This document shows positions 11,126 to 23,671 of a DNA stretch of 64,000 nt, one piece after another. The stretch comes from Galeopsis tetrahit (lineage: Eukaryota > Streptophyta > Magnoliopsida > Lamiales > Lamiaceae). Below the pieces are notes generated by a model. It worked only from the letters and a program-made list of their open reading frames with translations. It ran no database searches and had not been told where the DNA came from. How positions within the stretch are numbered: the stretch's first letter is position 1; the number at the start of each line of letters is the position of its first letter. The position numbers were made by a program, and so were the translations under genes. The stretch lies in contig OY776130.1 of NCBI GenBank assembly GCA_963675135.1, forward strand, positions 61,413,808 through 61,477,807, read 5' to 3'.

Positions 11126-12738
11126 CTTGTTGGTCCCTGAGACGAGTTTAAGATCAGCTGACTTGATGTCTGCTGATTGTGTGGAAAATAAACTAACTCT
11201 TCAAAGTAACTAGTCTGCTGATTTCACTAGGGGCCTAGGACTAGTTAGTCGACTGATTAATTACTTATCGGAGTTAAGTGCGGAATTGTAGTGTGCCCAT
11301 AAATATTATACTCGTCTATTTAATAAATATAGTGTGTAAAACAGTTTATGCACAAATATGTATGAAAAGACTTGAAATGTAAAGTGCAGAATGTAAATAA
11401 CACATTGATTTATAGTGGTTCGGATATACGTTCCTACGTCCACTCTCACGTCCTAACGTGATGTTTAATCCCTTTAATTTACCCAAAATTACAAGGGCCT
11501 TGACCTTTATAGTCCCAAGGGTAGGACTTTGAGATCTGAGCCGTCCTAACAACTGCGGTCTCCACAAGTGATTGTAAGCACTTGCACTTCCCCACAAGTG
11601 ATTGTAAGCACTTGCACTTGAACTCCACAAGTGATTATAGAGCACTTGGACTCTTTACAGTGATGAACACTCAACTTGGCTTCTAGGGGTTTATGGTAGA
11701 AGGTGGGTTTTGTGTATATGAACTAGGTGAGAATTTCCCTTACAATCTGTTTTAGCCTCATGCTAGGATTGGGAAATTCTCTCTAAGCTATGGATATATA
11801 TGAGTGGTTGCACTGGCTTAGATGGTATGAGTTCACTCACTGGGGATGAGGTGATGCGTGTTGAATCTTCTTTAATGATCTTCTTGAGCTCTTCTTATTT
11901 CTGGAGTTTATGACCTTTGCTCGACCTTTGCATCTCACACCTCTTCACTCATTCCCAATGATGTATGGACTCATTTATATAGTGTTGATGTTTGAATGTT
12001 ACCGTTGGATGATAGCAATTCAAATCTCCACTAATTCGGGAATTGCCAATCTCTTGATTTGATATGATTGAATATTACCATTGTCATGTAATTTCAATCA
12101 TATCTTTGACTTTCCTTTCTTGTGCGTATCTTGTCAATCCTTGACTTCAACTCTGATTGGCCTTCCTTTAATTGAGTAAGAAGACTTCTACTCTGCTGGT
12201 AAGAAGACTTCACTCTGCTGGTAAGAAGACTTCTACTCTGCTGATAAGAAGACTTCACTCTGCTGGTAAGAAGACTTCACTCTGCTGTCTTTACTCAGCT
12301 GTCTTTACACAGCTGCTGTTTCTTCTCAGCTGTTGTCTTTACTCTGCTGTCTTTACTCAGCTGGCTTTACACAGCTGCTGTTTCTTCTCAACTGCTGTCT
12401 TTACTCAGCTGGCTTTACACACCTGCTGTTTCTTCTCAGCTGCTGTCTTTACTCTGCTGTCTTTACTCAGCTGGTTGTAAGATGACTTCTACTCAGCTGA
12501 TGTAAGACGACTTCTACTCAGCTGATGTAAGATGACTTCTGGTCTTGGTCTTCTCTTCTCTTCTTGAGCATTGACATGTCTTCTCTTCTAACCAGAGTCC
12601 TATCTATTACAAGATGTATAATAAAGTTGTCTATACAATACAACTTATCCTATTACATGATTGATTTGGTTTATCAAAACTAAACTAAGGATATTCATAT
12701 CCCAACAAGGGTAAGAAGAGCTTAACCACACATTCCTC

Positions 12739-14169
12739 TCAATGAGGTGGTGGTTGCATTCCCGGGAAACCATATTGCATGATCCACGAGTTGAAAGCTT
12801 GTTGTTGGTCATGTAACTCTCTCATTCCATCCTCCACCGTGGTGCGCAAGCTTCTTGATTCGTTCTCCATGTTAGTGAATCTCTCGTCAAAGCTCGTTCT
12901 CATCTCTCTCATCGACGCAGTCAATCCATCAATACTTCGTACTAGATTCCCTACACCACTCGTACCCCTCGTGTAGACTTGACCAAGATTTCTAGGCACG
13001 TTCTGAGTAGGGGATGGAGCTTCATGATCGAACTGCCTTGAAGACGATTCACCCCTATCACGATGTGGAGGGCTAGGTGGAGCCTCAATTGCCTCAACAT
13101 TGGTTCCTCTAGGAGGTAATTGAATGAAAAGATCCGGGACATTTCGTCCATTTGCATATGCGTTAATAACTTGGTGGTGTTGTGGGGATCCCATGTCCCA
13201 ATTCTCAACCCTCCGATGTGAAGTCAAGCCCCGATATGGCAATGGAAATACACTCTCGTCCTCTTGTACGAAAACGAAAGTTCTTCTCCTTTCGTCGAAC
13301 TTCAACATCCTCATCTTCTCCATCAATCCCAAGTCGAGGCGTGATCCACCTTTAATAGCCTTTGATCTCTCAAGTTCCAACCCGTAACTCTCAGCAATCG
13401 TTGTGACAATGCCTCCCAACATGAAATTCGAGACATCTCTTTTGACATGCCTCAACAATTGTTCCACTATAAAGGCGCCCATGTTAAGAGGTTTCCCTCT
13501 CACCATGCACCATAATACGTACAACTCATCCCTCCTGACAGCACCCGCCTCAAACCTTCCAAATACAATGTTTGAGAGGATTCGGTGAGCGTATCGGAAC
13601 ACCGGGTTCCGGATGAGTGAAGCTTTAGAGTGGCTCGGATCATACTTGGGTCGATCATTCATATCCCTGCGGGTCAACCTAATCCAAAAATCTTCTTCCC
13701 CAAATCCTTTCATTTCTTGAGGGGTTGTGGGCGCCACATTCATCACCGTTCCAAACATCTCATTAATCTCATCAAACGAGAGTTCTTGATCTTCATTTCC
13801 CATCCGAAATGATATTCCGATGGGAGTTCCTCTTCTTTCCTCCTTCAATTCAATAGTGGACATGAACTCCACTATGAACTTCATCCAAGACTCCCTTTTA
13901 ATGAGTAGAATGTGCTCCCAACCTATGTTGTCAAACAACTCGTGCACATCATCTTTTATGCCCATCCTCACCATGCACGCCTCATCCGGGTATCGTGTCG
14001 GCCTACTTGTTGTGTTTATTATCTTAGCAAAGGCCTCCACGTATTCCATTCCTCTCTCTCCAAAATCAATTCCTAGTTTCGATGGCCATACCCCACACTT
14101 TTCCGCACATAGATCATCCACACTCATCTCCCTTCTAGAGCTCTCTCCTTTCGATCTTTTCCTAGACAT
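12739..14169 (-). CDS. Athila env-position ORF (ATHILA ORF-1 family-like)
   Basis: An uninterrupted frame of 476 codons on the minus strand, starting MSRKRSKGES at 14169. A longer reading from 14193 lacks support: TTTGTAG lies directly before the ATG and looks like a splice acceptor, fitting expression of this third ORF from a spliced RNA. The middle has PTRYPDEACMVRMGI and a long acidic/aromatic region like the Athila ORF family. The C-terminal ~150 residues are Pro/Ser-rich followed by a heptad-like helix (SIDGLTASMREMRTSFDERF) and a Gln/Pro tail. I see no clear signal peptide or membrane span, so an envelope role is unproven and the name only describes its position. It is the only Athila gene here without a break. 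Confidence 0.7.
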   Translation of the reverse strand: MSRKRSKGESSRREMSVDDLCAEKCGVWPSKLGIDFGERGMEYVEAFAKIINTTSRPTRYPDEACMVRMGIKDDVHELFDNIGWEHILLIKRESWMKFIVEFMSTIELKEERRGTPIGISFRMGNEDQELSFDEINEMFGTVMNVAPTTPQEMKGFGEEDFWIRLTRRDMNDRPKYDPSHSKASLIRNPVFRYAHRILSNIVFGRFEAGAVRRDELYVLWCMVRGKPLNMGAFIVEQLLRHVKRDVSNFMLGGIVTTIAESYGLELERSKAIKGGSRLDLGLMEKMRMLKFDERRRTFVFVQEDESVFPLPYRGLTSHRRVENWDMGSPQHHQVINAYANGRNVPDLFIQLPPRGTNVEAIEAPPSPPHRDRGESSSRQFDHEAPSPTQNVPRNLGQVYTRGTSGVGNLVRSIDGLTASMREMRTSFDERFTNMENESRSLRTTVEDGMRELHDQQQAFNSWIMQYGFPGMQPPPH

Positions 14170-15989
14170 CCTACAAATGAGCACAATCAACAAAAATTAA
14201 TGATATTCTTCAAATTATCAAAGAATTATACATTGCATGTGACTTCTATCAATTAAACATCAAGTTTTCACACTTAATTCAAGTCAAGACATGAACTTTC
14301 CTATGCCCATTCACATACAACCACAATTCTCCTTTAATTTTCTCAAATACCAACAATTTTCTCTCACTTTCTTCACAAAAATCATGCTCACCAAGTGTTT
14401 GTAAAAATGCTTGAAAGAAAAATTTTCCCAAACCAAACAATAACACTTCTACTAACTCCAAAATAGCATGTGTAAGCATTCTTAAACAAAATCCAAGCTT
14501 TAGAAACTAACATGCTCATCAATTAAACACAACATGCTCAAGAACACAAATTTTCTCATGGAAGCATAATTTCACAATTCTACCTCTAAATCCTTCAAAT
14601 TTCTCCATGGGTATTTGAAATTAAGACTTGTTATTCAACATTTATCAATAATTACCCATAATACACAAAGCCCATGGGAGAAATGCCAAAGAAATCAACA
14701 AACCCATGTCAAATTTTGAATTTTCGTCACTTCCCAAAAACATGCAAGAAAAACCTTCAAAAACTCCAAATTCATGCTCATTCTTGCAAATAAATTGGGG
14801 GAAATGAGTTACATACCTTGGGTCTTGATTTTCTTGGTGAATTCCTCAAGAAAAATTGAAGAAAAGTGAGAAGAAAGCAAGGGAGGAGAGAGTGCCGAAT
14901 TCTTGTCCCCTTTTCAAGAGAGAATGTGTGTGTTTTGAGTGTGGGGAGGGTTTTATAGAGTGTGTGAATGTGTGGGTAGGGTTTGAGTGTAAATGGGTTT
15001 GGGTGGAGAAAACTTACCCGGGTCGAAATGCCCCGCCCGATTTAAAATGCGAACTGGCCGGGTGATGCGCGACATGGCCGGGTCACTCCCACCCGGTCAC
15101 ACCCTTGCAGCTTCGTCTTTCGGCCGGGTCACTCCCACCCGGCCGGGTCGCCACCCACCCGGGCAGAAAAATTCTTTTCGTTGGCTTCGACTTTTGGCCG
15201 GGTAAAACCCACCCGGCCGGGTCGTTTCCACCCGGGCAACCCCTGAAAATCTCATTTTTTTGGGTCAAAACTTCACAACTTGCTCAATTACACTCAAAAT
15301 CTCTTCATTCCATGACAAGTTCACACTTTCACTCCATAAATAAATCTCAACTTCATTGATCGTGCATAGTTCTTGGTGTAAATCGAATTACAAAACGAAC
15401 ATACCCCCCCCCCCCCCCCCCAAACTTTTTCTTTGCAAAGCAAATAAAAGTTTGGAAAAATAGTGTTGAAAATAGATTTTCACCAAGAACTTGCAATGAT
15501 TTTCAATAGCAAACAATATTCAACCAATTATAACATATCTCAAAACCAATCAACAAAATCATTTCAACCAACAATTAATAACGGCAACAACCACCATGTA
15601 TATATATTAAACACAAGTCAAGAATTATATGTCAACCCACTATACATCAATGACAAGTGTTCAAATTCATCACAACTCAAGTACAATATATCACAAGAAA
15701 ATTTCCCTACCCCCCCAAACTTAGATATTGCAAAGCAATATTAAGTTTGGGACGGGGTGTACCTCATGATGGCTATCGACTCCAATCTTCGTTACTTCTC
15801 AAAACTTTTATCCACGACGTACGACTTCCACCATGTGGGTAATTTTTACCTACCAAGAGAGCTCTTCACAAAAAGAACATCAACTACTCACACTTATTCA
15901 AACAAAAAGAGAAATAAAGCAAGTAAAAATGGGTTGCCTCCCATTTAGCGCTAGGTTTAACGTCCTATGCCGGACGGAACTCCTTTAGT
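14170..15989 (-). other. Athila pol to env-position spacer
   Basis: Noncoding DNA between the integrase end and the third ORF. It contains a block of CCACCCGG/CCGGGTGG palindromes (about 15015-15240) like that in the LTRs, a run of 18 C at 15403-15420, and two purine-tract-like segments (AAAGTTTGG near 15450; AAGTTTGGGACGGGG near 15740). The GC block with a TTTATAG just outside it (minus-strand sense not established) may be an internal promoter, but this is inference. Confidence 0.5.
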
Positions 15990-18871
15990 TCAAGGATCAC
16001 GAAGCCCAATCACATGTACTACCCCCTTGTTGGGAAGAGAATAGTAATGTTTCACACGGTGCCCATTCACTTTGAATTCCTCGCCTTGCTCATTCACTAG
16101 ATGAGAAAACCCGTGGGATATACCCTAGTAACATGAAATGGCCCAAACCACTTTGACTTTAATTTCACGGGGAAGACACTTAACCTTGAATTGTAAAGGA
16201 GGACCTCATCACCCACTTCGAAGATTTTCATGGACAAACGGGCATCATGCCATCTCTTAGTCTTCTCACGGAATAATTGTGAGCTTGCATATGCATCCTC
16301 ACGAAACTCTTCAAGTTCATGCAATTGAAGCACCCTTTTCTCCCCACACAAATCGCTATCCAAATTCACTTTTCTTAAAGCCCAAAGTGCTTGGTGCTCC
16401 ACTTCAACGGGAAGGTGACATGCCTTCCCAAAAACTAATTGGTAAGGTGACATACCAAGTGGAGTCTTATATGCCGTCCTATATGCCCAAAGTGCATCTG
16501 GAAGCTTGCTAGACCAATCTTTTCGGCTCGTACTAACCGTCCTTTCCAAGATTTTCTTGATATGTCTATTCGAAACTTCGGCTAACCCATTGGTTTGGGG
16601 GTGGTATGGAGTTGCTACTTTATGTGTGACACCATATTTTGCAAGTAGCTTTTCCATCAATTTGTTCACGAAGTGGCTCCCCCCATCACTAATGAGAGCT
16701 CTTGGAACGCCAAATCTAGTGAAGATCCCCTTCAAAAAATTCATGATGGTGTTATCATCGTTGGCCTTAGTAGCAATGGCCTCTATCCATTTTGACACAT
16801 AATCCACTCCAAGTAGAATATATGTGTACCCATTTGAAGATGGAAATGGTCCCATGAAATCTATCCCCCAAACATCAAATAATTCGACTTCCACAATGTT
16901 TGTCAACGGCATCTCATTTTTCTTAGAAATCCCTCCACTCCGTTGGCATTTGTCACATCTCATTACAAACTCCTTACAACTCCGGAATACCCATGGCCAA
17001 TAAAATCCGGATTGGAGTACTTTCAAAGCCGTCTTCTCACCCCCATAATGTCCTCCACATGGAGATGAGTGGCAATGGGTCATGATGTTTTCCCATTCTT
17101 CTTTTGGAACACATTTTCGGATGATTGAATCAACTCCCCTCTTCAAGAAAAAAGGGTCGTCCCAAATGTAATTCTCCACATCCTTCAAAAACTTCTTCTT
17201 CTCATAAGTGTTAACACCAAATGGTATGCTTCCACTTGCTAAGTAGTTAGCTATATCCGCATACCAAGGTGCCTCATCATGAATTTTTCCCACAAACGAT
17301 CCTTGGACACGGAATAAACGCTCATCCGGGAACTCTTCTTTCACATCTCCAAAATCTTCTTTGAACTCTTTACCCCTCTCAATCCGGGACAAATGGTCGG
17401 CTATAACATTGTCACTCCCCTTCTTATCCTTGATCTCAATGTCGAATTCTTGAAGAAGTAGGATCCATCAGATTAGTCTTGGTTTTGCATCCTTCTTTCC
17501 CATGAGATAACGGATAGCGGCGTGGTCCGTGTAAACGATAGTTTTCGCACCTACTAGGTAGGGTCGAAACTTATCAAAAGCGTACACCACCGCTAGAAGT
17601 TCCTTTTCCGTAGTGGTGTAATTCAATTGAGCTCCATTGAATGTTTTGGATGCATAGTATATAGCCCGGAAAATCTTCTCCCTTACTTGGCCAAGAACAA
17701 CCCCCATTGCTACATCACTTGCATCGCACATTAGTGTGAATGGTTCCTTCCAATCCGGTGCTACCAAAATTGGAGTATTGATCAACGCTTCCTTCAAGGC
17801 ACTAAAAGCATTTAAGCAAGCATCATCAAAAACATAAGGAACATCTTTCTCAAGTAAGTGTGAAAGGGGCTTAGATAAATTAGAGAAATTTTTAATGAAC
17901 TGTCTATAAAAGCCGGCGTGCCCCAAAAATGAACGAATTCCTCTCTCGTTTGATGGAGGAGGAAGCTTCTCTATTGCTACTATCTTTGCCCGATCAACCT
18001 GCAAACCTTGAGAAGATATATGATGACCAAGTACCACCCCCTCCTTGACCATGAAATGACACTTTTCCCAATTAAGGACAAGGTTGGTATCTTGGCATCG
18101 TTTAAGCACTAACTCCAAATGTTCCAAACATGTGTCAAATGAAGTACCAAAAACAGAAAAATCATCCATGAATACTTCCATTACCTTCTCAATTAAATCA
18201 TGAAAAATCGACATCATGCACCTTTGGAATGTTGCCGGTGCATTACATAACCCAAAGGGCATGCGTCTCCAAGCAAACGTTCCATAGGAACATGTGAAGG
18301 TGGTCTTCTCTTGGTCCTCGGGAGCAATCATTATTTGATTGTACCCGGAATAACCATCGAGGAAACAATAATAAGCAAATCCACCAAGCCTATCAAGCAT
18401 TTGATCCATAAAGGGAAGGGGAAAGTGATCCTTACATGTAGCCTTGTTCAACTCCCTATAATCTACACACACTCTCCACCCGGTTGCTACCCTTGTAGCT
18501 ATTATCTCATTTTGATCGGTTTTTATGACCGTCATACCCCCCTTTTTAGAAACAACATGCAATGGTGAAACCCATGGACTATCACTTATGGGAAAAATCA
18601 TACCCGAGTCTAAGAATTTGATAACCTCTTTCCTAATGACTTCTTGCAATATAGGATTTACTCGTCTTTGAGGTTGGACTATGGGTTTAACATCACTCTC
18701 GGTCCTAATCCTATGCATGCATATAGACGGATTAATACCCTTCAAATCATCAATGGTCCAACCTAAGGCTTTCTTATTCCTAGCAAGCACAACCAACAAT
18801 TTTTCCAACTTGTTGGTCCTAGGTGGAGTATAACACAAGTGTATGGGGGGGGAATGCACTTGTGTATGCAA
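15990..18871 (-). pseudogene. Athila pol: reverse transcriptase, RNase H, integrase
   Basis: First frame 18871-17468: RT with GWRVCVDYRELNKAT, PFGLCNAPATFQRCM and the catalytic FMDD (in place of YxDD, usual in this lineage), then RNase H with LMCDASDVAMG, TEKELLAVVYA and YTDHAAIRYL. An in-frame TGA at 17468-17470 separates it from 17392-16097, which continues in the same frame. Integrase has an HHCC finger (H..H..C-x2-C near CDKCQRSGG) and DD35E residues in GIDFMGP, ISDGGSHF and the NGLAEVSNR segment, then a C-terminal VGDEVLLYNSRL region. Near 16097 a one-base frameshift leads to about 35 more codons of plausible tail, stopping at 15990-15992. The N-terminus is cut by the LTR insertion at 18885. 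Confidence 0.88.
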
Positions 18872-18884
18872 ATTCTTTTCTTTT

Positions 18885-20420
18885 TGACAAATCTGGTCTT
18901 ATCAGGCAGGTTGTCTCACAACTGGCCTGAGTGAACTTTGATAGATACTTGTCCTACTGATTACTATAGAGTGATCAGTTGGCTAAATATCTACAAGAGT
19001 TGCTAAGTGCGGAATGTGGTTGGCCTTTGACTTAAAGAAATACTCCAAGTTAATTTCTGAAAAGATACAGTTATCAGGGACTTTGTCCAAAACAATTTTT
19101 CCTTAAACTTACAAGTTTTACTCTATGAAATATGTTTGAATATGAATGCAATAAAGAGTGCAGTAAGTAAAAGACACACAAGTTTATAGTGGTTCAGAGA
19201 CTCAAGCTCCTACATCCACTTTGCCTGATTGAACAGGATAATTCCTTCTCAATGGAATTAGCTTGTTTTATAGTGCCAAGGTGCACTGATCAACAACACT
19301 CTCTTAGTGTTTTGATCCCTAGGATAATCTGAGTCCTAGTGCTCAATCTCTCTGAGTTAAGACTGTGTTTCACTCTAACAGTCCTTAGCTCCTCACTTCT
19401 ACAACAAACACTCTCTTCACTAAATGAGATAAGGTTTGAGGTTTGGTTCCAACTAATAGAGATATCCTTTACAATGAGAACAGATGTAAAGGCTTTGGAT
19501 ATCTCAATGCTAAGCTAGGATGTTTACAAAGATTGGCTTAGCTGACTTGAAGTGATTCAGGAAACTTGGAATACTTGAGAATAGATTGGTTTCCTTTGAT
19601 AGCTTAATATGAGTTTGATAGCTTGTAGTTGGATATTGAATCCCTTTGATCACTTCTGTTTATATAGTCATGTTTGAACAACTATCCGTTGGAGAGATAG
19701 CATTTCAAACATGTCTATTTGCAGCTCCATTGAAACGGCTAGGTAGCTTGACTTCCTTTTATCCACTGTGTAAAAGGGCTCTTCAATGGTTGCTTGAATG
19801 AATGTGTTGACTTCTGAAAAATGCGGCTGAGATGACTTGTGACAGTTTCCAAATAAGCACACTTTCCAAGGTTGATTTGTGGCAGAATCTACACTCAACC
19901 AACGGTCAGATGGGACAAGCTCCCTGAACATTCTTGCTGCAGTTTTAGAATGTTCCAACATTCATTCAATGCTTCACTCTTTAATGCTCTAAGTCTTCAA
20001 TGCTTGGTTCAGGCATGATTGGCAATAAATGCTTCATTGAATGTGTCTTCTGTAAGCTTTTGACAGTTAATTCTCTTGATTATTTGCACTTCAACTGTCT
20101 AGATCTTTTGCATTTAAGAGCATAGCTTCAGTGTTCTTGATCTCTTCAGCCTGGTTGTCCACTTGTTCAGTTGTCCTGATGCTTCAGCAACTTTGGCCTT
20201 AAGACTTAATACCTATCAAGCTTTCTAACATGTAGCTTTGGACAACTATCCTGAACTCTAAAATCTCACAACATTTCTGAGATTTTTAACTTAAGCATTC
20301 TACATACTCAAGTGTTCTGGGACAACTTGCCTGAACAATAACTTGAGCATATCTCAACTAATTTGTACATCATCATTCAGGGGTTTTGGTATCTAGATCA
20401 AAATCATTTTATTCCCAACA
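18885..20420 (-). mobile_element. LTR-derived insertion (probable solo LTR) within Athila
   Basis: This 1.5-kb noncoding block separates Athila protease from RT. Minus-strand start TGTTGGGAATAAAATG is typical of a copia LTR. Parts resemble the LTR of the 8827-12707 element (TTATAGTGGTTC..CTCCTAC..CCACTT near 19180-19220 against 9110-9140; GCTAAGTGCGGAATG near 19000). The gag-side edge at 20420/20421 is sharp. The pol-side edge is uncertain (18835-18890) and I could not find a matching target duplication (CAACT after 20420). It could be a solo LTR with a later deletion at that edge. No coding capacity. Confidence 0.6.
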
Positions 20421-23400
20421 CAACTCAACATCATTCAACAAAGAGGAAACGATAACGGGGTACCTCATTTCGTTATCCAAGTAAGCATACTTGAGGTGTT
20501 CCGGTAATGGCTTCATCTTTTCCTTCTTTTCTTCCGGGCCTTGTCCTCCTTCAACGGGGATATGAAGTGGTAGGATTGGAGGTCTCCTTCTCATCTCCAT
20601 TGCATCAACTTCTTCTATTGATTTCCTATGAGAACTTGGCAACAAATCATTAGAGACAATCAAAGAATCACATAGAAATGAAGAAATGGAATGAGTTAAA
20701 GAAGAGTTAGAGAAATCTTCCCATTCATTTTGCACCATGTTGTCAACAACATCTAAGAAATTGCAAGACTCCACTTCTCCAAGCTCTTTCAAAGACTTGT
20801 AGATTGAAAATGTGATTTCTTCATGATTGAAACTCAATTTCAATTCCCCTTTCTTCACATTGATCATTGCCTCCCCCGTTGCAAGAAAAGGTCTTCCCAA
20901 GATCAATGGGACGTGCTCATCTTCCGCCATGTCAAGAATAACGAAGTCCACGGGAAATATGAATCGGTCCACTTTCACCAACACATCCTCAACGATCCCT
21001 CTTGGTGTCTTCACCGATCGGTCGGCTAGATGCAAGGTCATGGTTGTTGGTAACAACTCCCCCATATCCAATCTCTTGTAAATTGAATAGGGCATGAGGT
21101 TGATGCTCGCCCCAAGGTCACATAATGCCCATATTGCTTCACTTCCCCCGATTTCACAAGGAATGGTAAAACTCCCCGGATCTTCCAACTTTTTGGGGAG
21201 GCTTCTTTGTAGTAATGCACTACATTCCTCCGAAAGGTTGATTGCTTGATGACTTCCAAGCTTCTTCTTGTTAGCAATAAAATCCTTTAAAAACTTCATA
21301 TAGTGGGGCATTTGATCCAAGGCATCAAAAAGAGGGAGGTTTATATGAATCTTCTTAAAGATTTCCATGAACTTGCTAAATTTCTCGTTCAACCTCTTCT
21401 TCATATACCTTTGAGGAAAGGGAAGTGGTACATGAGTAATGGGAATCCCCCATTTGTCACATGGTAAATCATGCTTCTTCTCTCTTAGCTCCTTAGCAAT
21501 CTTCCACTTTGGAGTCCTTGGACTCTTCACTTCGTCGTCCCCACTTTCCTCCTCTTTATTCTCTTTCTCTTCATCTTTATCATCCGTCCTTCCTTCAACT
21601 TCCACTTCCTCATCTTGCTTTCCTTCCTCAACTTCCTCAATCTCTTCATCGACTTTCTCATCATCAACATCCGTGGGCATTTTTGGTCCTTCGTAAGAAG
21701 TGTCACTCCTCAACTTAATGGCTTTACAATGCTCTTTCGGATTCACTTCGGTTGTCGATGGAAATTTCCCTTTGTTAGGTTGAGATCCAATTGAAGTTGT
21801 CAATTGTCCCATTTGGAATTCCATTGATTTTTTATTACTCAAAAGTTGAGCAAGGATGGACTCGGTTGCTTCGACTTTCTTCTCAATTGTTTCAAATCTC
21901 TTGTCACTCATATCCATCCTCTTCATGAGGTGTGCAAGAAGCTCATCCGTGGAGGACTTCCCTTCTCCACTTGGGAGTTTTGCTCCGGGATCAAATCCGG
22001 GAGGATATTGAATAGCACCTTTAGGATTCGAATATGACAAATTCTCATTCCTCCGAAAATTTGGGTTTAGAGGAGCTTGGTATTGAGGGGATGGTCCCCC
22101 TTGTCCTTGAGATGATGAAGATTGCCCTTGGAATCGGTTTTGAGGAGGAGCTTGATATCCTTGGCCACGATTTTGATATGGTGGTTGGCCTTGATATTGT
22201 CGGTTCCCTTGAAAATTTTGTGGATATCCTTGTTGACCCATGTATTGCACTTCTTCCATATGTCCCAATTGAGGATCTTCTTGCACAAAGGATAAATGAT
22301 TATCTCTTGTTTGAGATAGAACATTTACCTTTTCAATGAGTGTAGACATCATTGCTCTTATGCTATCATTAGCATCCACTTGGGCTACCCGATTTTGTGC
22401 TCCCCGGTCTACTCTCGTCTTGAAATTATTGCTTGCTATCCCCTCTATAATGTCATTGATCTCCTCCACCGGTTTCATCCAAATAGAACCCCCCGCACAA
22501 GCATCAATGTGGTGTTGATCTTCCAATCGTAACCCACCAACGAACCAACAAGTTGTTTGTTCAATTGGGAAACCATGATGGGGGCATGTGATGAGAAGAC
22601 TTGTAAATCTTTCCCATGCTTCTTTGATTCCCTCATTTGGACCTTGTTTGAACGTCGAGATCTTTTGCTTGGCTTCCATCGTCTTTGAAGGAGGGTAGTA
22701 CTTCAATAGGAATCTTTTCTTCAAATCTTCCCACGTCCTCACTTCTCCGGCGGGAATGCTTGATTGTAGCCAAGCTTTTGCTTTCCCCGACAATGTAAAC
22801 GGAAATAACCTCATCTTTTTAGCATCTTCCGACACTCCATTTTGCTTGAGAGTGTCGGCTATCTCCAAGAATTGAGCAAGATGTTCATTCGGGTCTTCCT
22901 CAAATCCTTCCTCCGTCCTTCCTTCAAATTGTCTCTCCCTCAACATCCTTAATAAAGAGGCACTAATCTCGAAGTTGTTGGCCTCCACCCTTGGTCTTGC
23001 CAACCCATCGTAATGCTCCCTAGGTTGAGGCTCAAAATATTCCCTCATTGGCCTCCCATGGTACACACGTTGAGGTTCTTCTATATGTTGAGGTGGAGGA
23101 ATATATTCGTCTTGGATTTGTTGAGGGGGAGGATACTGGTAAAGTGGAGGTTATGGGTGTTGATGGAGTGGATATGGATGAGGTGGAGGTGGTGGATAGT
23201 AGGCTTGTTGTGGAGGTGGATAAGGGTAAGGATTGTATCCTTGATATGGAAGGTGGTTTTGGGGTGGATATTGTGGATTGGGAAATTGGGGATTTGGTAG
23301 TGGGTTTGGGTTTTGAGGTGGATTCCCTCCAACTTGATTTCCAACTTGATGATTCTCTCTTTGAAGCTCATCTTCTCCATTTGGTGGAGGATTCATCTCT

Positions 23401-23531
23401 TCAATGTTTTCCATCTCAAGTGGTTCTTCTATGACTCTTTGACGGTTTCGACTTCGATTTCTTCTTCTTGCGTGTGCCTCGATCTCAAAGTCTAATGGTT
23501 CAAGGTTTCCTCCACGTGATCTTGTGATCAT
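20421..23531 (-). pseudogene. Athila gag-protease
   Basis: The frame starts MITRSRGGN at 23531 and is broken by a single TAA at 23151-23153. It then runs open into the LTR insertion at 20420. The first ~160 residues are basic then Pro/Tyr/Gln-rich. The capsid-like Retrotrans_gag region (AKAWLQSSIPAGEVRTWEDL, then GIKEAWERF) follows, then a Gln/Gly-rich segment, an acidic Glu/Asp/Lys stretch and an aspartic protease with CDLGASINLMPYS, where DLGA replaces DTGA/DSGA as is common in Athila/Tat proteases, and LILGRPFLATG. I saw no CCHC zinc knuckle. The missing protease-RT linker lies on the far side of the insertion. Confidence 0.88.
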
Positions 23532-23652
23532 GCACCTACAAAAGAGAAGTGTCAAAGCCTACAAAGATGAACAAAAACAAAATAATAAAAAGAAATGCTA
23601 CTACCAATAACACTTAACAAACTCTAAGTTTCACTAATAACACTCGCTTAAA

Positions 23653-23670
23653 TCCCCGGCAGCGGCGCCA
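23653..23670 (-). other. Athila primer binding site, tRNA-Asp type
   Basis: The minus strand reads TGGCGCCGCTGCCGGGGA one base inside the 5' LTR. This matches the 3' end of plant tRNA-Asp (CCCCGGCAACGGCGCCA) with one difference, the primer recorded for Athila elements. Confidence 0.8.
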
Positions 23671-23671
23671 T

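Larger units (their letters stand above)
8827..12707 (-). mobile_element. non-autonomous copia-type LTR retrotransposon (LARD/TRIM-like)
   Basis: Direct repeats 8827-10389 and 11128-12707 (about 1.57 kb) are bounded by TG..CA (the left copy's terminal CA is mutated to TA). They are flanked by AGGGT (8822-8826 and 12708-12712). Read on the minus strand, a PBS TGGTATCAGAGC (initiator tRNA-Met) lies two bases inside the LTR at 11114-11125. A purine tract AAAAAGGGGGAAAT lies against the other LTR. The 738-bp internal region (10390-11127) has no gag or pol, so the element must have moved with borrowed proteins. It is inserted in the Athila 3' region. Confidence 0.9.

Noticed and set aside
22034..23434. 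Several plus-strand frames opposite Athila gag
   Set aside because: Shadows of the minus-strand gag frame, with no independent motifs.
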